From contig JBEKHR010000030.1 of assembly GCA_050012175.1 (NCBI GenBank), positions 1-64,000 of the forward strand: DNA of 64,000 bases, read 5' to 3'. The position numbers and the translations under genes were made by a program. The notes below the pieces were generated by a model. It saw only the letters and a list, made by a program, of their open reading frames with translations. It searched no databases and had not been told where the DNA came from. Each line of letters opens with the position of its first letter. The stretch's first letter is position 1. The DNA is from CAVROP01 sp050012175 (GTDB lineage Bacteria; Acidobacteriota; Terriglobia; UBA7540). This document shows, one piece after another, positions 8,428 to 16,811 of the stretch.

Positions 8428-9387
8428 ATGAAAAATCGCAGAAACAGCGCCACCCCTTCACCCGACCGAGCACGCGAATTGCGGACTGAGTTGGCTCGCA
8501 AGATTGCCTTTTCTATCGGATCCGCAGAGAAACGGGTAACGGACATTCCCGGCTTGACGCTCACCCGACGGACCGGCCCGACGGCTCCGGCTTCAGGGAC
8601 TTACGAGCCCAGCTTAGCCGTGGTCGCCCAAGGGCGAAAGCGGGTAGACCTTGGCCGAACGACTTTCATCTTCGACGAGTCGCGATTCCTGCTGACGTCG
8701 CTCGATTTGCCGATCATCGGCCAGGTGATCGAGGCAAGTGAACAGGAGCCCTTTCTCTGCATGATGCTCAAACTCGAAATGTCCGTGGTCAGGGAGCTTC
8801 TCAGCCGAGAGGAGATTCCGGTGCCTGAGGTGCCATCTGACAGTCCTGCCATGGCCACCGGCGAGACCACGGCGGAGTTGCTCAGTGCGTGCTGCCGGCT
8901 TGTGGAGTTGTTGGACCACCCGCAGGACATTCCCTTTCTCAGTGGCCTAATTCAACGCGAGATCATCTACCGAATCCTTCGCGGTGCGGAGGGAGCACGC
9001 CTTCGAGCGATTGCAACGCTCGGAGATCAGAGCCATCGAACGGCAAAAGCGATCGCCTGGATCAGGGCGAATTATGCGAAGCCGCTACGGGTGGAAGATC
9101 TCGCAGAAATGGCGGGCATGGGCGTGTCCACGCTGCACCATCATTTCCGGGTGCTGACCGCCATGAGTCCTCTTCAGTATCAGAAACAGCTTCGGTTGCA
9201 GGCAGCGCGGGGACGCATGCTCATGGATGGTCTGGACGCCGCAAGTGCGGCCTTTGAGGTCGGATACGAAAGCGCCAGCCAATTCAGCCGCGAATACAGC
9301 CGTTTCTTCGGCCAACCACCGATGCGGGATATTCGGACTCTTCGCTCGCCAGGCGCTCCGCCGTTGGAGTCGGTCACTAATCGGTAA
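8428..9387 (+). CDS. AraC-family regulator (AraC_N type, YqhC-like)
   Basis: This is a 319-residue transcription regulator. The N-terminal ~190 residues look like the AraC_N sensing domain (TYEPSLAVVAQGRKRVDLG and the following block), and the C-terminal ~100 residues carry two helix-turn-helix units (VEDLAEMAGMGVSTLHHHFR and SAAFEVGYESASQFSREYSRFFG). AGGAAAGG precedes the ATG. The divergent arrangement with an aldo/keto reductase resembles E. coli yqhC-yqhD/dkgA, where the regulator answers to reactive aldehydes. The same role here is inference. Confidence 0.9.
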   Translation: MKNRRNSATPSPDRARELRTELARKIAFSIGSAEKRVTDIPGLTLTRRTGPTAPASGTYEPSLAVVAQGRKRVDLGRTTFIFDESRFLLTSLDLPIIGQVIEASEQEPFLCMMLKLEMSVVRELLSREEIPVPEVPSDSPAMATGETTAELLSACCRLVELLDHPQDIPFLSGLIQREIIYRILRGAEGARLRAIATLGDQSHRTAKAIAWIRANYAKPLRVEDLAEMAGMGVSTLHHHFRVLTAMSPLQYQKQLRLQAARGRMLMDGLDAASAAFEVGYESASQFSREYSRFFGQPPMRDIRTLRSPGAPPLESVTNR

Positions 9388-9419
9388 CGTTTCTTGATCG
9401 TGCTGCTAACAAGCTCGGC

Positions 9420-9620
9420 ATCGCCTGGCGCCGGCTGGCGCAGAGCGAAGCTCTGGATAGCGCCGGGATAAACCGGCATGGAGTAACGAATGAAAGAGTC
9501 GAACAGGGAAGGAGTAGCGAACCACCCTGGCCCCGAGCCATGCGAGGGCGGTCGTAAGGCCGCACTTGAAGCGTTGAGCAGGGGTATCCGTAGGCAGGAC
9601 ATTGAGCTCCGAAATCAGCG
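9420..9620 (+). pseudogene. Probable group II intron fragment with 5' end of its RT gene
   Basis: The stretch from about 9455, with GGAGTAACGAATG, followed by a frame starting MKESNREGVANHPGPEPC (from 9490), resembles the leader and N-terminus of group II intron-encoded reverse transcriptases as I remember them. About 43 codons remain before the frame enters the inverted-repeat element at 9621. No reverse transcriptase motifs and no intron domains V/VI follow. It is best read as a relic cut off by, or recombined at, the element. Confidence 0.5.
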
Positions 9621-9809
9621 GGTAGCGCAGAGTTTGTGCAGTTCAAACTCTGCGGCTCTTATATTGATGAACGCCCACTCGTTGGTTCCATGTGGACTCG
9701 ATGCTGTTCGGCGAATGTTGTTTCGCTGAACGCCACGCATAATGATCGGGCTTGGCCCGCGAAGAGCAAAGAGCCGCAGAGTTTCCGAGAAGCGAAACTC
9801 TGCGCTACC
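9621..9809. repeat. MITE-like palindromic element, copy 2
   Basis: This 189 bp element is bounded by perfect 15 bp inverted repeats, GGTAGCGCAGAGTTT and AAACTCTGCGCTACC. It closely matches copy 1 at 6362-6547 in the same orientation, so the two flank the aldo/keto reductase/AraC region as direct repeats. No coding potential and no clear target duplication are seen. Confidence 0.8.
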
Positions 9810-9827
9810 TGCTCTTAGTGGGCTGCC

Positions 9828-9850
9828 GGAAGGGCGGGACCCGCCCTTCC
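9828..9850. repeat. Short perfect hairpin
   Basis: The arms GGAAGGGCGG and CCGCCCTTCC are separated by three bases. It resembles the small palindromes scattered through other gaps of this window. It could act as a transcription barrier, but no T-run follows. Confidence 0.45.
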
Positions 9851-9882
9851 AGACCCGCGGTGAGCCGTGAAAGGCGACCCCC

Positions 9883-9920
9883 TTGACAGATTCCAGCCCG
9901 GTGATATACTAGCCTAGTAT
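9883..9920 (+). promoter_or_regulatory. Promoter with overlapping operator-like palindrome
   Basis: TTGACA at 9883-9888 and TATACT at 9905-9910 have a 16 bp spacer. A perfect inverted repeat, ATACTAG-C-CTAGTAT (9906-9920), covers the -10 box and the expected transcription start. A dimeric repressor bound there would block the polymerase. The transcript would run into the unknown gene at 10014 with a leader of about 95 nt. Confidence 0.6.
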
Positions 9921-10013
9921 GGTTCGCAGTTCCACTTCCGGCGTGGCCGAGAGCCGCTGGAGGGAAGGCTTTCGCTCCCGTTTGCCACATCCATCAGGAA
10001 GGAACCCCCTGGA

Positions 10014-10688
10014 ATGACCAAACCCAAAAGGACAGCAATTGCCGTCTCCCCTGCCATGGTGCATGAAAACTTCTTACGCGCCCGCGAGGCTGGGCTGGTG
10101 ATGCGCGAAGCCGACTTCCGCCGGCGGTACCATGCCCTTAAGCACGGCCTGTCCGTGCGCTCGCTCGAGGAAACCATGGCGGCCCTGGGCGAGGACCCCG
10201 CCGAGTTCGAAGCTTTCGCGCGCCTGATCGAGCGCACCTTCGTTCCCAGGAACTTGCCCGAGTACGAGGTGGTGCTGCGGCTGGCGGGCGCCATCTGGCG
10301 ACGCCTTCGCCTGCACAGTGCCGCGGCGCGCTGGGAAGCGGACGCCTTGCGGGAGGCCCTGAGCTCAGGCCCCGAGGTGAAGAGCCTGACCGCCGACGAA
10401 ACGCACCTGCGAGCGTGCGGCGTCATGGCGCTGCTTGTGAATGAGACTCGCATTTCCCGCAGCCGTTTCCAACTTCTCTGCGGGGTGGAACGGCAGCTTC
10501 GCGCGCTGCTGCGGATCCGCAGCGGGGGAAAGGCCAAATTCCATTTCATCTCGCGCCAGACCCGCAAGGAGCTCAGGGAACTCGAAGAGGACGAGAGATA
10601 CTGGAGAGCGCTTGACCGGATCGATGAAGGTGGCCCCGAGGTGGAAGCGATACTCGAAAAATTCCGCCCGGAATGGGAGCACCGGTGA
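10014..10688 (+). CDS. Unknown 224-residue protein
   Basis: I do not recognise this protein. It is soluble, Arg/Glu-rich and predicted largely helical, with the N-terminal SPAMVHENFLRAREAGLVMREADFRRRYH and the GLSVRSLEETMAALG stretch suggesting short helix pairs. AGGAAGGAA precedes the ATG. It has its own promoter with an operator-like palindrome. There is no signal peptide or known catalytic motif. Confidence 0.7.
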   Translation: MTKPKRTAIAVSPAMVHENFLRAREAGLVMREADFRRRYHALKHGLSVRSLEETMAALGEDPAEFEAFARLIERTFVPRNLPEYEVVLRLAGAIWRRLRLHSAAARWEADALREALSSGPEVKSLTADETHLRACGVMALLVNETRISRSRFQLLCGVERQLRALLRIRSGGKAKFHFISRQTRKELRELEEDERYWRALDRIDEGGPEVEAILEKFRPEWEHR

Positions 10689-10700
10689 ACACCAAGCAAG

Positions 10701-10800
10701 CGTAGCGCACACCTCCGCCTTGGAGGTCTGCGGTTCTTCCTCAGATTCGCGCTTTCGAATCCAAAGGCATACTGGCAATCGTTAATCCGCAGTGGCGCAT
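10701..10800. repeat. 100 bp dispersed palindromic repeat, copy A
   Basis: Aligned by hand, 87 of 100 positions match copy B at 34469-34568. It opens with CGTAGCGCA followed by a hairpin (ACCTCC/GGAGGT arms) and CTGCGGTTCTT. This is the same layout as the ends of the elements at 6362 and 9621 but with different hairpin arms. Confidence 0.75.
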
Positions 10801-11022
10801 ATCCGACTCTGTTAAAATACATCGTAAAGAACATTTTAGAGCTTCTCTCGCCCGTGCCAGCCCCTGAGACCTGACCCCCGGCGCCTGAAACCTGCGCTAC
10901 CCCCTGTATACGGAGGGCGGTCAAGTGTATATTAGCGGTCTGCGGGAAATCGAAACGGAAGTGCGTTAAGTACGATTCCCGCGGCTGACTGCGTAGCGAA
11001 AATGGCAGAGGGAGCGCTGAGC
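10801..11022. other. Intergenic region upstream of the M16 peptidase pair
   Basis: No gene is visible. The stretch probably contains the promoter of the peptidase operon, but I could not choose a convincing -35/-10 pair. CTTCTCTCGCCCGTG near 10842 recurs near 43911. Confidence 0.35.
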
Positions 11023-12375
11023 ATGAGCCGGAGAGCTGTTCGTCTATTCCTTCTCATCGTCTGCCTGGGGGTCTGGGCCGCCCGAGTGCCGGCGCAGACT
11101 TTCGAGGTAAAAACCCACAACCTCAAGAATGGGATGAAGATCCTGGTGCAGGAGGACCACTCGATTCCGAACGTGGCCCTGTACACCTTCTACCGCGTCG
11201 GGTCGCGCAGCGAAAGGCCCGGGACCACGGGGCTTTCGCATTTCTTCGAGCACATGATGTTCAACGGGGCCAAGAAACACGGCCCGGGTGAATTTGACCG
11301 GGTGATGGAAGCGGCCGGGGGGTCCAACAACGCCTACACCAGCCGTGACGTGACCGTTTACCAGGACTGGTTTCCACCCGCCGCGCTGGAAGAGATCTTT
11401 GATCTCGAAAGCGACCGCATTCGCGATCTCAGCTTCGACCCCAAGATGATCGCCTCTGAACGTGGCGTGGTGGCCTCCGAGCGTCGCACGAGCGTGGACA
11501 ACAGTAATTTCGGCATTCTCGACGAGCAACTCTGGGCCACGGCATTCATCGCTCACCCTTACCATTGGCCCGTCATCGGCTGGATGGTGGACATCGAGAA
11601 CTGGAAGATGGAAGACCTCCGGCGCCATTTCGAGATGGGCTATTCCCCCAGCAATGCCACCATGGTGGTGGTGGGTGATATCACGGCGGAGGAAATCTTC
11701 GATCGGGCGGAAAAAGACCTCGAGTCCATTCCCTCCCACGACCCGCCGCCCAAGGTCACCACGCGCGAGCCGGAACAGCCTGGAGAGCGCCGCCTGGTGG
11801 TAAAAAAATTCGCGCAACTTCCCCTGCTCATGATCGCTTACCACATTCCTGAAAGCACCAGCCCGGATTTTTATCCGCTCAATTTGTTCCAGGCCGTGCT
11901 CCTCTCGGGCCAGAGCTCGAGGCTCTACCAGCGATTGGTGGACAAGGAGCGGCTGGCGATTTCCGTGGACGGCGGGTTCGATCTTTCGTTCGATCCCACT
12001 TTGTTCGTGGTGACGCTACAGCCCAAAGCGGGCGTTGATCTACAGGCCCTGGAAAGGGCTGTTTACCAGGAACTGGAGAAACTGAAGGCCGAACCCCTCA
12101 GCGACGAGGAACTCCAGAAGGCCAAAAATATTACCCTGGCAGACTTCTACCGGCAAATGGAGAGCATCAACGGACGCGCCAACACCCTGGGCTCGTACGA
12201 GGTTTTCCTGGGAGATTACCACAAACTCTTCGCTGCGGCGGAAGAATACAACAAGGTCACGAAGGAAGATATACGGCGCGTGGCGCAGAAGTATTTCGGC
12301 GAGAACAACCGCACTGTGGCGACGCTGGCGCCGGAGAAAAACGAGCCCGCGAAAGCTAATGCGGCGAAACCGTAG
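11023..12375 (+). CDS. Exported M16-family zinc peptidase, active-type
   Basis: This is a 450-residue pitrilysin-family metallopeptidase. After a signal peptide (residues 1-25, ending VPAQ) comes the inverted zinc motif HFFEH at residues 73-77, with the third ligand expected in the later VVASERR block. I chose the ATG at 11023 over that at 11002 because GGAG lies at the right distance and the signal peptide begins there. The next gene, 16 nt on, encodes a second M16 protein without the motif. Such pairs act as a heterodimer with one catalytic and one non-catalytic half, here presumably in the periplasm on peptides. Confidence 0.92.
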   Translation: MSRRAVRLFLLIVCLGVWAARVPAQTFEVKTHNLKNGMKILVQEDHSIPNVALYTFYRVGSRSERPGTTGLSHFFEHMMFNGAKKHGPGEFDRVMEAAGGSNNAYTSRDVTVYQDWFPPAALEEIFDLESDRIRDLSFDPKMIASERGVVASERRTSVDNSNFGILDEQLWATAFIAHPYHWPVIGWMVDIENWKMEDLRRHFEMGYSPSNATMVVVGDITAEEIFDRAEKDLESIPSHDPPPKVTTREPEQPGERRLVVKKFAQLPLLMIAYHIPESTSPDFYPLNLFQAVLLSGQSSRLYQRLVDKERLAISVDGGFDLSFDPTLFVVTLQPKAGVDLQALERAVYQELEKLKAEPLSDEELQKAKNITLADFYRQMESINGRANTLGSYEVFLGDYHKLFAAAEEYNKVTKEDIRRVAQKYFGENNRTVATLAPEKNEPAKANAAKP

Positions 12376-12390
12376 GACGGGAGAAAGCCG

Positions 12391-13782
12391 ATGAAGCGAT
12401 TGCTGCTGATGGCCATGATTGTGGTCGCGACAACGACCAGCGCGCTGCCGGCGCAAAACAGCGGCTTAAAGTTACCCCCCTACAAGAAGCTCAAGCTGCC
12501 CAATGGGATGACACTCCTGCTGATGGAGCGCCACCAACTACCGCTGGTCAGCTTGCAGGCGCTCATCAACGCCGGCCCGATTGCGGACCCGCCCGGGCAG
12601 GAAGGCGTTGCCTCCCTCACGGCGGAGTTGTTGCGCAAGGGCACCCAGACGCGCAGCGCCGATCAGTTTTCTGCCGCGCTGGATTTCATCGGCGGCGAAT
12701 TCAGTACCAGCGTAGCGGCCGAGTATGCCACCATTTCAGCGGACTTTATGAAGAAGGATATCAGCACCGGGGCGGACCTGCTGGCCGACGCGCTGCTCCA
12801 TCCCACCTTTCCGCAGGAGGAAGTGGAGAAGCTCATCCAGCAGCGCCGGGACGGCATCAAGGCCGCTAAGGATCAGGCTCTTGCCGTCCTCCCGCTCTAC
12901 TTCAATGCCTACCTTTATGGGCCGCATCCTTATGCGCGGCCCGGCAACGGCGACGAGAGGTCGCTGCCCACCATCACCCGCGACGCCATCGTGAAGTTCT
13001 ACCGGGCTTATTACACACCGGGGAACATGATCCTGGCCGTGGTGGGGGATTTTGATTCTTCCGAAGTGGAAAAGACGCTCTTGCTGAAGTTTGGGCCCTG
13101 GCCCGCAAAGCCGGCGCCGGCCATCTCCGTCCCCGAGCAGGCGGACGTTAATGGCAAGAGACTGCTCCTGGTCGATAAACCGGATGCTACGCAAACTTAT
13201 TTCTGTATCGGGAACATCGGCGTCGCGCGCACCAATCCTGACCGGGTTTACATCCGGGTGGTGAATACCTTGTTCGGCGGACGCTTCACCTCCATGCTCA
13301 ACAGTGAGCTGCGCATCAAATCCGGCCTGACCTACGGCGCCTTTTCTCGCTTTGAGCAGCACAAGGCGCGCGGACCCTTCCTCATTACCACTTACACCCG
13401 CACCGCGACCACGGAGAAAGCCATGGACATGACCCTCGAGGTCATCCAGAGCCTGCACGAAAAGGGAGTCACCCAGGAAGAGCTGGACTCCGCGAAAAAC
13501 TACCTCAAGGGCCAGTTGCCGCGCACCCTCGAAACCTCCGGCCAACTCGCTTCGCAACTGGCGCAACTGGAGTTTTACGGCCTCGACGAACGCGAGATCA
13601 ACGACCTCTACGCCCAGATCGATGCCATGACGCTGGCCGATGCCCAGCGCGTGATTCACCAATACTTCCCGCGCGACAACTTGGTCTTCGTGGTCATCGG
13701 CAAGGCCAGCGAGATTGGCGCCGTCGTGCGCAAGTACGCGCCCCAGGTGGATACCCGAGCCATCACCGAGGCAGGCTTCTGA
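12391..13782 (+). CDS. Exported M16-family protein, non-catalytic partner
   Basis: This 463-residue M16 homologue has a signal peptide (cleavage near ALPAQ). The position of the HxxEH zinc motif holds EGVASLTAELLRKGT, so zinc cannot be bound in the usual way. The C-terminal half keeps the substrate-binding block LNSELRIKSGLTYGAFSRF (about residues 305-323), typical of the non-catalytic subunit. GGGAG precedes the ATG. The gene is in one operon with the active-type peptidase and probably forms a complex with it. Confidence 0.9.
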   Translation: MKRLLLMAMIVVATTTSALPAQNSGLKLPPYKKLKLPNGMTLLLMERHQLPLVSLQALINAGPIADPPGQEGVASLTAELLRKGTQTRSADQFSAALDFIGGEFSTSVAAEYATISADFMKKDISTGADLLADALLHPTFPQEEVEKLIQQRRDGIKAAKDQALAVLPLYFNAYLYGPHPYARPGNGDERSLPTITRDAIVKFYRAYYTPGNMILAVVGDFDSSEVEKTLLLKFGPWPAKPAPAISVPEQADVNGKRLLLVDKPDATQTYFCIGNIGVARTNPDRVYIRVVNTLFGGRFTSMLNSELRIKSGLTYGAFSRFEQHKARGPFLITTYTRTATTEKAMDMTLEVIQSLHEKGVTQEELDSAKNYLKGQLPRTLETSGQLASQLAQLEFYGLDEREINDLYAQIDAMTLADAQRVIHQYFPRDNLVFVVIGKASEIGAVVRKYAPQVDTRAITEAGF

Positions 13783-14159
13783 GGGGTGCCAGCCCCCGCC
13801 CGCGCTCCGCTTTGACGGTCAGGTGATGCCGGTGTAGTGCTAACCCCCAATTTGTTCGCCTCCTGCGCAAAATTCTAAAGCAGATCCTTCGTTCGCCCTA
13901 GGCCGACGGACTCTCTAGGACGTCGGCGCGTAATTCCTCTGCATTCCATGGATCGATTGCGCTGCTCAGCGTGACATCCGTGCACTCGTTTCCCATTCTG
14001 TCATTCTGAGGAACCACTGCGAGTCGGGTCAGGGACGAAGCTTGTTCGATCTTCAACTGCCGCGCAGGCAGCACGCCAGGCACAGGCGGCGGTCTCGAGG
14101 TTTCAGCCAGGCCTTGCGGCTGCGCGACTTGTAAACCAGTACCTCGGTAACGTTGCTGG
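13783..14159. other. Gene-poor region
   Basis: No gene is supported. It contains short GC-rich palindromic pieces and no recognisable RNA or mobile element. Confidence 0.35.
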
Positions 14160-14500
14160 CTGCATAAGAGAATTCTAATCTTGCCTGTGCATGGGCAAGC
14201 ACGCTTTATGACATTGGTGAAGGTAGTGGTTCATGGTGATGGTCGGCGGGCTCCAAGACGCTCGCCGGGCAGCGCACTCAGCTCTGGGGTTGTTCCTTTA
14301 TGCGGCGCGCAAGAGAGGAGCGGACAAGCCACCTCAGCCGCTCATGAAGGTGAGCTTCAATTCGCATACGCTGCACGGCACGCCTCTTTATCAAGACCGC
14401 GAAGCGTGAGCTGCGTCAGGCGTCCGCTCGAGAGGGTTGTCGGCTGATAACGCGCCTTGCGCCTTCAGTCGCCTGAGTGCGCTTGGGCTGGCGCCAATTC
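14160..14500 (+). pseudogene. Decayed duplicate of the leader and start of the first pilin-like gene
   Basis: This stretch aligns along its length with about 14720-15065. Shared blocks include GAATTCTAATC at its start, CAGCGCACTCAGCTCTG in the middle, and the signal-peptide start, where ATG has become ACG and an in-frame TGA precedes it. The copy therefore stops just where the exported protein would begin. It cannot make the pilin-like protein. Confidence 0.65.
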
Positions 14501-14585
14501 GCCCGAACGCACAGACAACCCCGCCCACGGCCCGCTCTTAGGAAGATGTCAGCCACCAGGCAGTAAATACCGTAGGGGGGATTGA

Positions 14586-14770
14586 TGTAGCCGTACCCAG
14601 TACTTTCGTAGCCTTGCGCCGCAATTCTTAGAGAATTCTAATCAAGACTGTGCAAGCTCAATGACGCTTGGGTTGTGGAGAGTCGTAACCCTGAACTTTT
14701 GTAGCCTCGCGGCGCAATTCTTAGAGAATTCTAATCAAGACTGTGAAAGATCAATCACGCTCTGAGCGTG
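14586..14770. repeat. Tandem ~90 bp promoter-region repeat
   Basis: Two adjacent units, about 14590-14680 and 14681-14770, share the core TTCTTAGAGAATTCTAATC and the following AAGACTGTG. A third, partial copy lies at about 14165-14190. They sit upstream of the first pilin-like gene and may hold regulator sites. Confidence 0.55.
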
Positions 14771-15009
14771 GAAAAATGCAGAACTTGTTAAAAGTTGATG
14801 CTCGGCGGGCTCAAAGGCTCTTGCGCAGCAGCGCACTCAGCTCTGTGGTTGTTCCTATGTTCGGGGCGCAAGAGATGAGCGGGCAAGGCACGTCAGCCGC
14901 CCACGAAGGCAAGCTTCGAATTGAATACGCTGAACGGTACACCTTTTCATCCGCCCTGGGAAGCGGGAGCTGCGTCAGGCGCCCGATCGAGAGGGTTGGC
15001 CGGTCGATA

Positions 15010-15564
15010 ATGCGCCTTGCGCTTTTAGTCGTCTGGGGTGCGCTTCTGCTGGCGCCAATTCGCCTCGAGGCAGCAACCTCGACTACGACGCAGGCGTTGT
15101 CAGCCGTCATCTCCCCGCTGGGAGGACTTTTTTCGTTTCCCAACAGCGTGACGCTCGCCAAGACGGGCACCGCATTCAACAACTTCACCGGCACCCTCTC
15201 TATCAGTTACCGTGAACGCACCACGCAGAGCACGGGCGGAGGAACTATTACCGTCAAAGCCACTGCTGACTTTACGCCCGCGAACGGCCCGTCCATTCAT
15301 ACCCCGCCCACTGCGGGCGATGCGCTCACCTACACCTGCTCCGCGGCTACGTTAGGCACGAACTGCTCCGGTACTCAAACGGTGAGTACTACTACATCCA
15401 CGAATGTGGTTACGTTTTCTGCTTCGGAATGCACGGGCGGCGGCGGCTCTTGCAGCAGCACCAACCCGAACACTATGACGGTGAGTTTCACCCTTACGGA
15501 TGACCCCAAGTACAAGACGGGGTCTTATTCGGCAACTTTAACCTTCACGATTAGTGCAACCTGA
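15010..15564 (+). CDS. Exported pilin-like beta-sandwich protein 1
   Basis: The 184-residue protein has a signal peptide (MRLALLVVWGALLLAPIRLEA) and a Thr/Ser/Gly-rich mature part. Its C-terminus, YKTGSYSATLTFTISAT, has the alternating hydrophobic pattern of the last strand of spore-coat-U/Csu-like fimbrial subunits. I chose ATG 15010 because it gives the same length as the paralogues; the frame is open back to GTG 14743, giving 273 residues. A Cys pair (TYTCSAA...TNCSG) is shared with the paralogues. Assignment as a fibre subunit is inference from pattern and neighbours. Confidence 0.7.
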   Translation: MRLALLVVWGALLLAPIRLEAATSTTTQALSAVISPLGGLFSFPNSVTLAKTGTAFNNFTGTLSISYRERTTQSTGGGTITVKATADFTPANGPSIHTPPTAGDALTYTCSAATLGTNCSGTQTVSTTTSTNVVTFSASECTGGGGSCSSTNPNTMTVSFTLTDDPKYKTGSYSATLTFTISAT

Positions 15565-15587
15565 AAGCTTGCGCAGGAGAATAACGG

Positions 15588-16133
15588 ATGAAGAAGATTC
15601 TAACCTTAGTGGGAGTTGCCCTGCTGCTCACGGCGCCTCTGGCGCGCGCGCAATTGGGCAGCAGCACAGGAACTACAACTGTTAGCGTGGCAGTGGGCGC
15701 TGAGGCGGCTTTGAACATCACCAACAGCAGCACGCCCCTCACCTCGGCCGGTACCAACTTCACAAACTATACCGGATCGACGGGCTTGACCTACTTCGTC
15801 CGGACAACGCAGTCGGGCGGAAGCGGCTCGATTACCTTGAAAGTTACCAGCGACTTCAGCCCGGCCAACGGCCCCTCGGTCACCACCCCACCTAACAGCG
15901 GCGACAAGCTAGCCTATACGTGCACCCTGACCGGCGCGGGGACGGCTTGCAGCAGCTCGGTGACCGCTTCCACATCCTCGAGCACGAGCGTGGCTACCTT
16001 TGGGGCCGATGCCCATACCGTCACCTTTCCCGGTGGGGACACCGCGACGACGGCCTGGACCTTGACCAACGACCCTAAGTATAAGACAGGCTCTTATTCG
16101 GCAACTGTAACTTTTACCATCAGTGCAAGTTGA
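15588..16133 (+). CDS. Exported pilin-like beta-sandwich protein 2
   Basis: The 181-residue paralogue has a signal peptide ending ARAQ and an N-terminal strand TTTVSVAVGAEAALNI that could serve as a donor strand. The central block LTYFVRTTQSGGSGSITLKVTSDFSPANGPS is shared by all members, a Cys pair follows, and the C-terminus is GSYSATVTFTISAS. The start lies 23 nt after the previous stop with AGGAG upstream, so the genes are co-transcribed. Probable structural subunit of a surface fibre. Confidence 0.72.
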   Translation: MKKILTLVGVALLLTAPLARAQLGSSTGTTTVSVAVGAEAALNITNSSTPLTSAGTNFTNYTGSTGLTYFVRTTQSGGSGSITLKVTSDFSPANGPSVTTPPNSGDKLAYTCTLTGAGTACSSSVTASTSSSTSVATFGADAHTVTFPGGDTATTAWTLTNDPKYKTGSYSATVTFTISAS

Positions 16134-16186
16134 AAAGTTCGAAATCAGCGCAAGCTGAGAAACTAAAAATATAAGGAGACAATACC

Positions 16187-16726
16187 ATGAAGAAAATTCT
16201 AGCTCTTGCGGCGGCCATGCTGTTGGCGGCGTCTTTGGCGTACGCGCAGTTGGGCGGCACCCCACCATATAACAGCAGCCTCACCGTGACGGTTGGTCCC
16301 GAGGCGGCTTTGGCTATAAACACCGCCACCACGAACCTCACTTCGACCGGTACCAACTTCTCCAACTATAGCGGGACGACCGGCTTCACCTACTTCATTC
16401 GCACGACGCAAACCGGCGGAACCGGCAACATCCAGTTACAAATTACGAGCGACTTCAGCCCGGCCAACGGCCCCTCGGTCGCCAGCCCACCTACCTCCAC
16501 CGACAAGCTGGCCTACAACTGCACCGTTAGCGCCCCAGGGTCGGCTTGCAGCACCGGGCAGACTGCTCTTACTACCGGTCCGACACCCGTGGCCTCTTTC
16601 GGTGCCAACGCTCGTTCTGCCTATGCAGGGAACAGCGGGTCGGTAGTCTGGAGCCTGACCAACGACCCCATGTACTACACCGGCTCGTATGCGGCGACCG
16701 CTACCTTCACGATCAGTGCTACGTAG
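16187..16726 (+). CDS. Exported pilin-like beta-sandwich protein 3
   Basis: The 179-residue paralogue has a signal peptide (cleavage near LAYAQ), N-terminal strand SLTVTVGPEAALAINT, central FTYFIRTTQTGGTGNIQL, a Cys pair and C-terminal GSYAATATFTISAT. AAGGAGA precedes the ATG. It differs from proteins 2 and 4 mainly in loop regions, as expected for subunits of one fibre with different positions or surfaces. Confidence 0.72.
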   Translation: MKKILALAAAMLLAASLAYAQLGGTPPYNSSLTVTVGPEAALAINTATTNLTSTGTNFSNYSGTTGFTYFIRTTQTGGTGNIQLQITSDFSPANGPSVASPPTSTDKLAYNCTVSAPGSACSTGQTALTTGPTPVASFGANARSAYAGNSGSVVWSLTNDPMYYTGSYAATATFTISAT

Positions 16727-16761
16727 CTGGTCAGGCCGTGGGTGGGGAGCGTTTGGCGTTC

Positions 16762-16780
16762 CGGGCGGGCAGAGCCCGCC
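16762..16780. repeat. Short GC-rich hairpin
   Basis: GGGCGGGC and GCCCGCCC are separated by three bases, followed by TACC. It belongs to the scattered small palindromes of this genome and lies between two pilin-like genes, where it could modulate relative mRNA levels. Confidence 0.45.
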
Positions 16781-16811
16781 CTACCTTTGGGCATGAAGAT
16801 AGGAGGCCAGG

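Noticed and set aside
9490..9729. A 79-residue frame presented as an independent gene
   Set aside because: Its second half is translated repeat element. Only the N-terminal part looks like an intron-encoded protein, so I list it as a relic.
14181..14447. The 88-residue frame as a functional gene
   Set aside because: It matches only the leader of the first pilin-like gene and lacks the exported part.
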